In this document: piece by piece, positions 9,722-18,964 of the stretch
Position numbering within the stretch: the stretch's first letter is position 1
How the letters are laid out: each line of letters begins with the position of its first letter
NCBI RefSeq assembly: GCF_002999335.1
Contig: NW_020312059.1
Coordinates: 1-64,000 of the forward strand
From: Cyclospora cayetanensis
Taxonomy: Eukaryota > Apicomplexa > Conoidasida > Eucoccidiorida > Eimeriidae
DNA length: 64,000 nucleotides
Direction: 5' to 3'
The notes under the pieces: model-generated
The model's database searches: none
Told to the model about the DNA's origin: nothing
The model's input: the letters and a program-made list of their open reading frames with translations, nothing else
Translations under genes and position numbers: made by a program

Positions 9722-12700
9722 ATGATCGGGGAAAGGCCGTCAGAGGCAGGGGTGAGGTTTGGCGTGGCGCAGCCTGTACAGGTGGTTAAGGTCTCTTTTC
9801 CCTCGCCAAGCCAGAGGAGCAGCAGTGCTGCAGCTCCTGCAGCTCCCCCCACGCCTCCTGCAGCGGCTGCTGCTTCTGAGCTGATCAGCCCGTCCTCCCT
9901 ACAGTGCGACGGAGACAGGAGGACGGCAGCAGAGGGGGTATCTTCAGCTGCTCCACATCTGCCTCCCCGTGGGGAAAGCTCGTTCCTTGAGCATCTGTCG
10001 AGCAGCTCATCCAGCCTCTGTAGCGGCGGCAGTCTGGGGAGCAAGGCTTCCAGCGCTTTGCCGCAAAGTGTCTCCTCGGAGAACTGTTATTACTACTACC
10101 CCTCCCGCAGCAGCAGCAGCAAGGGGGGCAGCCTCGGCAGCGCCGCTAAGCTGAAAACGGGGAAGCAACACCTCATGCCCGTTGACGTGGTCGTGCCGCG
10201 GTGTATATACTTCACAGAGGACCCCGTCACAAGTCGCTTGCAGCCATGCAGTCATCTCCCCGCCTCTCCCGTGAAGGCTGAATCGCAGGAAGATCGGCAG
10301 CAGCAGGAACGGCGCGATTGCATGCTTTCTGCCAAGGGGGCTTCCGACTCTCCGCTCGAGCCGTGGGATGGCTTCAAACGGCAACAGCAACAGCACAGGA
10401 ATGTGCCGCTGTCTCCTGCAGCGGCTCTCGCTGCCTTCGCGGCTGCGGCGGCAGGAACAAGCAGCGACGGCTCGTTTGATGCGTCGGAGTCGACCAGCCG
10501 CCTCTCCTTCCTCGTGACTTCCATGGGGGCTGCTGTTGGCATCGGCTGTGTGTGGCGTTTTCCAGCGTACTGCTACAAGTGGGGGGGAGGAACGTTTCTG
10601 GTTCCATACATGCTGCTGCTGCTCTTCCTGGGCGTTCCTTTGCTCGCCGTCGAGATGGTGCTTGGGCAGATATTTCGAGGCGGTCACATGCGAGTGCTTT
10701 CGCTGCTTTCGCCGTCGCTGAGAGGGCTCGCAGTGGCGACTTTGCTCCTCTCCTTCTGCATTTGCAGCTACTATTCTGTCTTTCTGGCGTGGGGGTGTCT
10801 GTACGCCATTGCCTCCTTGTCTCCCCGCCTCCCCTGGGCTGTAGCGGCTGAGGAAGCCGCTGCATGCGCAGCGTCCTCTCTGCAGCAGCAAGCGGCATGC
10901 AGCGCAGCGCGCGGCGCAGGAAGCCTCTTCTGCCAGTGGGTGCCGAAGGCTGCAGAGACAGCAGCGACGTCAGACGCAGTCGTTGCCGCTGCAGAAGGTC
11001 GGTGCGTTGCGGATGCCGAGGCTAAAGCGGCTGCCTTTTTCTCGTGGGCAGTGCTTCAGCAGCCTGCGAACGGCGGAGGAGCGGGAGCAGCAGTTTCAGG
11101 AGCAGCGAATGCCTCAGCAAGTGCTCTTGGAGGGGGCGGAGCTGCTGCTGCTGCTGCCTCGAGCGGTTTCTCAATGGCATGGTCTCCTGCGTGCTGCTTG
11201 GTGTTGGTATGGATGTGCGTCTATTTGGGGTTGTTTAGAGGGTTGCGAGGCATGAAGCGTCTCTGCTACGTGTCTGTGCTCCTGCCTAGCGTCTGCGTCT
11301 TGCTGCTCATGCTGCGCGCCGTCTCCTTGCCGGGAGCCTCGTTGGGTGTCGCCCGTCTCTTCTCGCTGGATTGGCGACTTCTCACCGGCAATCCGGAGGT
11401 GTGGGCTGAGGCGGCGAGTCAGGTGTTTTTTTCTTTGGGAGTATTTCAGGGGGTGATGTCTGCGTATGCCTCCCGCAAGCCACCGACTCAAAACACGACT
11501 TTAGATGCCCTTGCTGTGGCGCTCTTCAACGCTATTCTGTCGCTCGTCTCTGCGACGGCAGCCTTCGCAGTCGCTGGCTACGTCATTTCCTCCTCCGGCA
11601 AGAGTGCGCCAGCTGCTTCCGAGGCGGCGGGGGGAACGCTCGACTGGAGCAGCCTGCAGTTGGAAGGCTCTCAGCTGGTATTCGTGCTCTACCCCGTCGC
11701 CTTAGCCTCTCTGCCTGCGCCGCACTTCTTCTGCCTGCTCTTCTTCCTCGCCTTTGTCTTGCTCGGTGTCAGCAGCGTGGCTTCCCTCGTGCAGCCTTCG
11801 ATCGACTTGCTGCTGCAGTCTCGGCTCTTCCATGGCAGCAGCAGCAGCAGCAGCAGCGGCAGCAGCAGCAGCAGCAGCTCCCCGCTGAAGCTGTGGGCAG
11901 TCTCTCTGTGTCTCTGCTGCCTCTGCTGCATGCTGGGATTGTTCTTTTGCCTGCGCCGCTCTGAACTTGTGGTGCTCGAGACGGCGGACTACCACTGGGG
12001 GGTGGTGGGGTTGTTGTTGGTGGGAACGCTGGAGACACTCGCCTTCGGCTGGGTGTATGGACTGGGGCGGCAGAGACGTCACGTTGGCGATCGAGCGGCT
12101 TATGGGTGGCTGGCTGCCTACGTCTCTTCGCTCCTCATTGCATGCACGTGGGGGTTCTTTGGTTCGAGCGAGGCTGCCGTTGCTGCGGGTGTTGGAGCTG
12201 CCCTCGCGCTGCTCCTCGCAGGAGCGGCTGTTTCGCTCTCTTTCGCAATCCGTTTCAGCAGCAGGAAGCAGCGGCAGAAGGCTGCGATCGCAGCGGGAGC
12301 CGCCGCCGCTGCGGCTGCAGCCGCTGTGTACAGGGAGGAGCTTGCTGCTGTAGTTGGCGATGACTTTGCTCTTTGCGGATATGCCGACTCAGAGGCAGCT
12401 GCGAGGCGCACCGAGGAGCGGCGCGCAAGAGCAGCGGCGGCAGCAAGGGCGGAGGCTGCGAACAACGGCGTGTCTTCTTCCGAAGCCGAAGAAGACGCGA
12501 GCTGCAGGAGCACCATCCCGCCCAGCCGCGACGCAGAGAACCGCAGCAGCAGCAGCAGCAGGAAGTCTTCCAGCCCTCCTCCCAACGCTTTAGACTGTTG
12601 CGTGCCTCTCGGCGGTGTGGGCAGGATCGCTTTCTGGTTATTCTGGGGGAATGTCGAGCATCTACGCCGCAATTTGAATACCATTACGTCGTCGAGTCGC

Positions 12701-13216
12701 CGCTCTTTAAGATTGCGCCCTTGTTGGTCCTTGCTGCTCAAGTATCTAATGCCTGCTGTTGTGTGTATTCTGCTCTTCCAAAGTCTGAGGAAAGGATCGC
12801 AGTCGCTGCCCTCACGGAGAGGTACATTGGAGCGTTTCTCCGCAACAGGATCTGCTGCTGCTGCTGCTGCTGCTCAGGGGGATGGCGCTGAAGCAGCGTC
12901 AAGTGGCGAGGTTGTCGAGCTGTTTGTAGGCGCTTCCTGGCTGTATCAAGGGCCTACTGTTGCGGTGCTTTTGCTGGTGGTGCTCGTGACGGCTCTAGGG
13001 GTGTTCGTGCCGTTTGTCTTCTCGCCGCTGCTCCCCAGCGACATGCATGCGGGCAGCAGCCGTGTTGCTGCGGCGATAGCAAGAGGCAGGAAGTTGCAGC
13101 TGCAGCCGCAGTTGCTGCAGCCTTACGCGGGGCAGACTTCGGGAGTCTGGCGCCATCCGCAGCCTAGTGGAGGCAGTGCACAGGCACGCGACTGCGAAAC
13201 GGCCACGCAAGCCTGA
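9722..13216 (+). CDS. neurotransmitter:sodium symporter (SLC6/NSS) family transporter, intronless
   Basis: Predicted 1164 aa, single exon. The family signature is clear: SMGAAVGIGCVWRFPAYCYK followed by WGGGTFLVPY (about residues 260-290, TM1-TM2), FFSLGVFQGVMSAYASR (TM6), a TM7 with LFNAILSL, and SLPAPHFFCLLFFLAFVLLG (TM8). About twelve hydrophobic segments can be counted. Family members move amino acids or amines with Na+ across the plasma membrane. Odd points: a ~260-residue Ser/Ala/Gln-rich N-terminus, an Ala-rich insert between TM3 and TM4, a long Ala/Arg/Ser cytosolic insert before the last TMs, and substitutions at sodium-site positions (LeuT N21 and N27 equivalents read Ala and Cys). 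The start is the first ATG after the TA microsatellite; translation could begin later, since TM1 is far downstream. Substrate unknown. Confidence 0.9.
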   Translation: MIGERPSEAGVRFGVAQPVQVVKVSFPSPSQRSSSAAAPAAPPTPPAAAAASELISPSSLQCDGDRRTAAEGVSSAAPHLPPRGESSFLEHLSSSSSSLCSGGSLGSKASSALPQSVSSENCYYYYPSRSSSSKGGSLGSAAKLKTGKQHLMPVDVVVPRCIYFTEDPVTSRLQPCSHLPASPVKAESQEDRQQQERRDCMLSAKGASDSPLEPWDGFKRQQQQHRNVPLSPAAALAAFAAAAAGTSSDGSFDASESTSRLSFLVTSMGAAVGIGCVWRFPAYCYKWGGGTFLVPYMLLLLFLGVPLLAVEMVLGQIFRGGHMRVLSLLSPSLRGLAVATLLLSFCICSYYSVFLAWGCLYAIASLSPRLPWAVAAEEAAACAASSLQQQAACSAARGAGSLFCQWVPKAAETAATSDAVVAAAEGRCVADAEAKAAAFFSWAVLQQPANGGGAGAAVSGAANASASALGGGGAAAAAASSGFSMAWSPACCLVLVWMCVYLGLFRGLRGMKRLCYVSVLLPSVCVLLLMLRAVSLPGASLGVARLFSLDWRLLTGNPEVWAEAASQVFFSLGVFQGVMSAYASRKPPTQNTTLDALAVALFNAILSLVSATAAFAVAGYVISSSGKSAPAASEAAGGTLDWSSLQLEGSQLVFVLYPVALASLPAPHFFCLLFFLAFVLLGVSSVASLVQPSIDLLLQSRLFHGSSSSSSSGSSSSSSSPLKLWAVSLCLCCLCCMLGLFFCLRRSELVVLETADYHWGVVGLLLVGTLETLAFGWVYGLGRQRRHVGDRAAYGWLAAYVSSLLIACTWGFFGSSEAAVAAGVGAALALLLAGAAVSLSFAIRFSSRKQRQKAAIAAGAAAAAAAAAVYREELAAVVGDDFALCGYADSEAAARRTEERRARAAAAARAEAANNGVSSSEAEEDASCRSTIPPSRDAENRSSSSSRKSSSPPPNALDCCVPLGGVGRIAFWLFWGNVEHLRRNLNTITSSSRRSLRLRPCWSLLLKYLMPAVVCILLFQSLRKGSQSLPSRRGTLERFSATGSAAAAAAAQGDGAEAASSGEVVELFVGASWLYQGPTVAVLLLVVLVTALGVFVPFVFSPLLPSDMHAGSSRVAAAIARGRKLQLQPQLLQPYAGQTSGVWRHPQPSGGSAQARDCETATQA

Positions 13217-13437
13217 TAGATGTGCAGACAGAGGCGCGTTGAGCGGAGGGGGGAGGTTCAGCGTAGGTTGCAGGAGCAAGTGCAGGGGCGTCTCGGCAGC
13301 AACAGCCACACGCACACAGACACACACCCAGGAAAGATCTCGAAAATCGGCTGGAAGGTATCAAATTCTCGGCGATAGCAGCAAATGCAGCACACGACGA
13401 CTCGACCAACACTGGGGTCTGTCTGCTGCAGCCGAGT

Positions 13438-13541
13438 GGCAGGCAGCAAGGCAGGCAGCAAGGCAGGCAGCAAGGCAGGCAGCAAGGCAGGCAGCAAGGC
13501 AGGCAGCAAGGCAGGCAGCAAGGCAGGCGGCAAGGCAGGCG
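13438..13541. repeat. 12-bp tandem repeat GCAGGCAGCAAG, ~8.5 copies
   Basis: Nearly perfect head-to-tail copies, just past the stop of the NSS transporter and probably in its 3' UTR. It is stop-free on both strands only because of its 12-bp period. Confidence 0.9.
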
Positions 13542-15455
13542 CAGACCCTTCCGCATGCGCATGCCCCCTGCACTCAGGAGTCTTTCTCCTCCTCAGATGA
13601 TGATGCTGCGATGTTTGCAGCTGTATGGTGGGGGCAGCAATAGCTAAAGGATCGCGAGCGCTGTGGTCTTAGTGTACAGCTGCGTTCCGCCCTTAGATTC
13701 AGGTTGCGAGCGAATTCTCGCTGCTTTGTAAAGGCAGTGAGTGCACAGCTACAGCAGCAGCTGGGAAGGCTACGACCTCCTTTCTTCGTAGTGTGTAGGT
13801 AGTAGCAGTAGTGAGTAGGCGGCGCATCAGGGCCTTATACAGTCCAAAGACTCGGGGATGCTGCGGCTTCCGCTGCCAGTGGCAGGTGAAACAGCAGGGG
13901 AGGGCTTTGTGTTTGCGCGGCTTGAATAAAAGGTCGGGAAAGGGCAGGGGAGGACGGACTCTCCTTCGAGGGTGGCAGCTGTGAGGCTGCTGCTCCCCCT
14001 GCCCGCCTTCTGCATGCTTTGAATGTCGCGCTTTTCGTCGAGGAAGGGAGCGCCAGGCTTCTCCTCCCTGCTTTCAGCGATACGCAGCAGCTCTAGGCAC
14101 GCTGTCTGCAGGATGGCCTTTTCTTGTGAAAGAGTCGGAGTCGACGCCGAGTGTCGCTTGGTAGGGGAGGGGGGTAGCGGGGGTGGGGAATTGGCTTGGG
14201 AACGGCCTTAGCAGCGACCACAGCGGCGGCAAGCAGGAGCTGCCGTTGCTCAGGTGTACATACCAGCGAGAGAAACACTTCGATGAAAAAGAGACCCATG
14301 AATGATCGCTTGCTTTTCGCTGAGGAGAGACAAGGGCCTTCTCGAATTTGAAGGCAAATACTTTTTTGCCGCCTGCACTGCTGCCTTCGTTGCTGGTCCT
14401 CTCGCGCGCAGTTGTTTTGTGTATAGTCTTTAGGCAGCACTAGGAAGCCAGCTGCAGATGCCTAAGGATCTGTGATGGGCTGGAGTGTCTCCTGGGCTCG
14501 AGGCACAGGAGGCCGCCTACATACGCGGAGGGGAGGTTGCTTCGCAGAAGGCGACGAAGCTAGTAGTGCAGCATCAAATAACCAGGAGCTGCAACGAGGG
14601 AAGGAAGAAGCGTGTATGAGAAATTCATGGACTCCAGCAACCGCTGCCAGAAAGGCAGAGTATGACTGAGAGGCTGATGTCTGCAAAACAGCACAGCAGG
14701 CGAGCCAGTAATGCGCATGCATGACCTCGGCACCCGTGTGCTCCTTTGGGTGATGCTTTTTGCGGGGAGGCGGAGCAGATGCACCAAATTGAACTTCTCG
14801 AGTGTTCTCAGGAAGACAAAATTGGCGACGTACAGTGCAACACCAGAAGGAAGGTGGCACTCTCTCTTCTGCTTAGACATCCTAAACGAAATTTTCTGCT
14901 GCGTTGCACTCAATATACCAGCGCGCAAAGGGGGCAGCCAGCAAACCGCAAGGCAAGTCACGCGTAGGATCCAGATGATGTACATACATGTATACATATG
15001 TATATAAAAAATATATGTAGGTCATAGATAAACTCTTCTTGCATCCGATCTCGCACTGGCTCGTTTTCTGCCATTGCGCTGGGCTCATTCCCGCTGTCCC
15101 TCTCGCCTCCGAGATGCGCACACGACAACCGAGGTGTCTGCATGCACTAAATCGTGTTGTTCCCTCTTCGGTGGCTTACGCCTTTTTCGCTGTTCGTTTG
15201 TGCCCTTGCTAGAATGGGGGCAGGAGTCAGTCCCGGCCTTATAGAGAAAGGTCAGCAAAGGCTACTTGTGGAAGGAAAGACGCGCGGATGAAGTGCTCAA
15301 GCGGCGCAGCTGGCACCCTGAATTCTGACTTCACCTCCTCTGCAGCGGGAGCACGACAAAGAGTAGTAAGCCATATTCGCATCGCACATGCAGCCTCCTA
15401 TCTTGCACACTCGGTGCATCTACTTCTGGGGGGCACTCCGTGCAGTAAAGGCTTG

Positions 15456-15458
<3 letters not shown>

Positions 15459-15490
<32 letters not shown>
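15459..15490. repeat. (AT)n microsatellite
   Basis: About sixteen uninterrupted AT units in non-coding DNA. Confidence 0.9.
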
Positions 15491-15493
<3 letters not shown>

Positions 15494-16341
15494 CACACAC
15501 AGGGCATGCCAACGTACATATGCGGCAGAGCGCATAAATTTTAGGTGCAAAGACTGACGAACAAAGGGCTTCTATCATGAGATGACGGCCTAAGGCAGAC
15601 GAAGCAGCATGCGCCGGCTCTCCCTTGGGGGGGCCCGTGGGTCGAAATGACACTAAAAGTGCGCTCAAGGCGGCGATAGGCATGTGCGTTCATCGAGCAG
15701 CAGACAGCTTCAACCGCACTGGGGCAGTTGAGAGAGAGCCTTATCACGAACCCACGCAGTGCAAGCACCACTCTGGCTAGCCATCGCCTGCCTGTGCATG
15801 TGCCATTCTGCTACGCTAAGATCCTGGCTAAATATTCCTTTTTAAAATGGCAAAGACACCCGCGCCGGGACCGCTTTCCTCTCGCGGTGCCCTGTGCCGA
15901 TTTTAGAACGCAAAAAGCAGCGCGCAATGCGATTAGTACAGTCCCGGTTGGAAGCAGAAATGGAAAAAATTGAAGTAAAAAGAAGGCGCTTCGATAGAGA
16001 CAACATGACGGAAATGGTTTATGCAACAAGACAAAAGCAAACGTTCTACGGAAGGGGCCAGGGAACAACTTTCAGACATTGTTCGGCTGGAGTGTGGGTA
16101 GATGCGCACATGTGTTTATAGCAACCACATGATGACACAAAAAAAGCACAAGTCTGGAGGCGTATCCATGAATGCACATCAATGCACACACAGCGGATAT
16201 TTATGCATGCATAAATGAATATATATATACGCATATTCATGTATATAAATAAACTGCACGTCCATCATGAACCAAGTGCACAGATGTATGTACGGTTGCA
16301 GAAAACGCCCTCCTTCCCCTTCCCCCTGTAGAAGGGCCTTC

Positions 16342-17814
16342 CTAGCTGTGCGGCAGCTGCCAGTTCACAGCAGCCCAGCCTTTTTCGTGGAGCCTCTTCA
16401 GTCCAGGGTATTTTGCAGCCTTCGTCGTTAAAAATGAATGAATTGTCTTAAGAGTCGCTCTTAGCTGCTGTTTGCTGTAGCCTTCAATCTCCTGTCCGTA
16501 GGCCCCCCCCCCCCCTATGGGAGCCTCCCTGTCTGCGTAGGCGATACGCCTCGCCAGCTCTACAGCTGCAGCCGCAGCCAATGAGGCGGGAGTTACGGCT
16601 GCCTCCGGAGTAAGGGAAAAGCAGTCCAGAAGATAGCAAACAAGCTCTACGGTAGACGCGGAGGGGCCCCCGGGGGCCCCTCCAAACGCCGCAGTTTCGT
16701 AGAGCAAGTAGGAGGCGAAATCAATGGGGAGGGGTGCTGCCACTCGGCAATGGAGGCAGTCGAGCACTTGCCTCTGCAGCTCGCCGAAGGAAACTCCAAA
16801 GGATTCGGGGACTAGCCGCTCTAGAAGCAGCAGCTTTTTCAGCTTTCCCTCTAACGCCATGCTATTAGGAGCCTCATGCTGAAGGGCCAGAGACAAACAA
16901 AATGCGGCGCAGCAACGGACTGCCTGGGGGTCCTTCTTTGCTTTTCGGAGTAAACCCGACCGATCTAAAATCGAGACAGCGAGCTGTACAGACACCCGGG
17001 CGACATCGCATGCAGCTCCCCCAAAGCAGCGTTGCAAGTCGGCAGCGTAGCTCATGATGATATCCACGACGGCTGCGCGCCTCCCTGCCTCGCTGCCTCC
17101 AAGAGGAGTGCCTACAGACCCCTCTTTGGGGGCCCCTAGCAAAGGGGGCCCCCGTTCCCTTTCTTCCCGCAGTCGATCCCCTGCATACAGCAGATCCCAG
17201 TGAAAGGAAGCACAAGACGTCAAATTCAGCAGGCGGATATACTTCGCAATGGCCTCCTGCTGCGTCAGCGCGAGCTGCTCGCTGCCTTCCACCAGCAGAG
17301 CGACTTCTGCTGCTTCGCCGCTGCAGGGATTTCGCAGGCAGGCAGCAGCTTCTAGAGGGGAGGAACCCGCGCATAGGGGGCTATGGGAAGCAGCGGCGGC
17401 AGCAGGCCGTTCTGCGGAGGACAGACACCCCGAGAACGCTTGATGCGGAGAGCGGTGGGAAGGCGCCGCTGTCGCTGTCGCTGTCGCTGCCGCTGCGCGA
17501 CGATGCCCAAGAACTGCAGGCTTTCTTGCATGGCGAGAGCTTAGCAGCTTTGTGGAGGGAAGGGCGGCTCCGCCTTCGCTTTTCATGCGAGCCGTGGAGG
17601 GGGGCAGAGCCCCCTTCGGGTTCGATTGGAGACTCCCTTGAGGGAGCTCCAACCGTCTCAAGGTTCCGAGCTGCTGCAGCGACTCCAGGAGACGGAGACT
17701 GCCTGGTTGGTTCGTGGTGAAGGGGAAGCAAGGGGCCCCTTCGGCTGGAGGGGCGGTGGCGGGAGCTGTGCCTGTGGAGGGCGAGAAAGCAGCAGCAGCA
17801 GCTTGCAGCGCCAT
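16342..17814 (-). CDS. cyclin-box protein (A/B-like fold)
   Basis: 490 aa, single exon from the ATG at 17814. The first ~200 residues are Ala/Ser/Pro-rich. The C-terminal half reads as a cyclin: RRAAVVDIIMSYAADLQRCF, VSVQLAVSILDRSGLL, AVRCCAAFCLSLALQHE, FGELQRQVLDCLHCRVAAPL, then a second helical box with TVELVCYLLDCFSLTP and AAAAAVELARRIAYA. Cyclins bind and activate CDKs in the nucleus or cytoplasm. Two positions that form the Lys-Glu CDK contact in cyclin A appear to be Gln here by eye alignment, so CDK binding may be atypical. A run of fourteen C at 16502-16515 (Gly codons) is a possible indel hotspot. Divergent from the dehydrogenase gene. Exact cyclin class not determined. Confidence 0.75.
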   Translation of the reverse strand: MALQAAAAAFSPSTGTAPATAPPAEGAPCFPFTTNQPGSLRLLESLQQLGTLRRLELPQGSLQSNPKGALPPSTARMKSEGGAALPSTKLLSSRHARKPAVLGHRRAAAATATATAAPSHRSPHQAFSGCLSSAERPAAAAASHSPLCAGSSPLEAAACLRNPCSGEAAEVALLVEGSEQLALTQQEAIAKYIRLLNLTSCASFHWDLLYAGDRLREERERGPPLLGAPKEGSVGTPLGGSEAGRRAAVVDIIMSYAADLQRCFGGAACDVARVSVQLAVSILDRSGLLRKAKKDPQAVRCCAAFCLSLALQHEAPNSMALEGKLKKLLLLERLVPESFGVSFGELQRQVLDCLHCRVAAPLPIDFASYLLYETAAFGGAPGGPSASTVELVCYLLDCFSLTPEAAVTPASLAAAAAVELARRIAYADREAPIGGGGAYGQEIEGYSKQQLRATLKTIHSFLTTKAAKYPGLKRLHEKGWAAVNWQLPHS

Positions 17815-18964
17815 CTGCTGCTGCGCGTTCAGCCTCCACAGGCGGCTGCAACGGATCGTAGCCTACGGGGAGGCAAGGGCCAAGGCTAAGAGACGGCGGA
17901 AAACTATAAGTGGGAGTCTGCAGGAGTTACACCAGGGGCCCCCCCCGAGAACGCTCCCGGGCATTGACAAGGAGGCTGCCAGTCAAACAGGATGCTGGTT
18001 CGCGCGAGACAATGGAGAGAGATATATATATGTATTTATATATATATATATATCGAGAGAGTTAAAAAGGCAGAGAGCCAGCGATGGCTGGAGGGTGCAG
18101 GTGCAGCCGACCCTCTTGCAGAGATGGAGAAGGGGTTGGACGGATGTGGAGGGAGAGGCGTTGGACGGCGCTCCACAGCGGAGAGGCGAGGGGTCAGGCG
18201 TCGGGGAAAGGATGAAATAATACTGGAAAAAAGCCCCGGAGTTCAAATAGGAGGCGCTAAATGACAGTGTCTGTACATAGATGATAAACCCCCTTCCCTC
18301 CCTCCCTCGCGGGACGGACGACCAGGAGGGAAGAAGGCTGCTCGGGCATCAGAGAGGGCACCCGGGCAGAAAGAGGGGGTGATTAGGAGTAAAATGAAGG
18401 TAGATTTCGCAAAGAAAGCTGTTTAAGTCAAAATCCCTCGTTCTACTGACTCGAGGCGCCTCCTGCGTTCATCAAGTTCAAGCAGCGTTGTTGCTGCCGC
18501 GGCAGCAGCGGCGGATATGAACGCAGCTAGGCTGCTGCTGCAGTGTCTGTCTGTCTGTCTGTCTGCCTCCTGGTGTACTTGCATTCGATGCAGATGCGTG
18601 GTATGTTCGCGCTTCCTTTCGGCGTTCTTCTGCACTAGTGTAAGGAAGGATTCTGTGTAAAGCGTTAAACCCGCGCAGACCGCTTATTTCGAAGTGTTTG
18701 TACATATAGGGATATACACTCACGGAGCACACACACACACGCACACTATATACGTCTGTCAAGCTTCCACGGCACTCAGCTCCTTCGTTAATCCTTCTGC
18801 TCGCGGTCTATCGTCTTTTCTTTCGCGAATTACCTTTAAATTCGCCCATTTCGGAAGCAAAGGCGGTGTTCAGCGTTCCTTTCCCCGCAGAAGATAGTGT
18901 GCTTCCCTGCTCCAACGCCATTAGTATCCTATGCACCAGCTTGTTACGACGAGCACCAGGCAGC
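17815..18964. promoter_or_regulatory. divergent intergenic region between cyclin and dehydrogenase
   Basis: About 1.15 kb separates two start codons facing away from each other, so both promoters should be here. It contains a TATATA run at about 18022-18052 and a TCTG/CTGT repeat at about 18543-18568. An earlier in-frame ATG for the dehydrogenase at 18866 is possible. No specific promoter element was recognised. Confidence 0.5.

Larger units (their letters stand above)
13217..16341. other. no supportable gene between transporter and cyclin
   Basis: Contains the 3' UTRs of two converging genes, the 12-bp repeat at 13438-13541, an (AT)n run at 15459-15490, and an AT-rich stretch near 16200-16250. 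The short open frames have no recognisable domain. A partial copy of the GGTGTACATACC palindrome lies at 14253-14264. Confidence 0.6.

Noticed and set aside
11702..12741. Minus-strand Ala/Gln/Ser frames of 120-210 codons
   Set aside because: Antisense shadows of the NSS transporter created by CAG-type codons.
13164..13643. Frames across the 12-bp GCAGGCAGCAAG repeat
   Set aside because: Stop-free on both strands by period; no unique domain.
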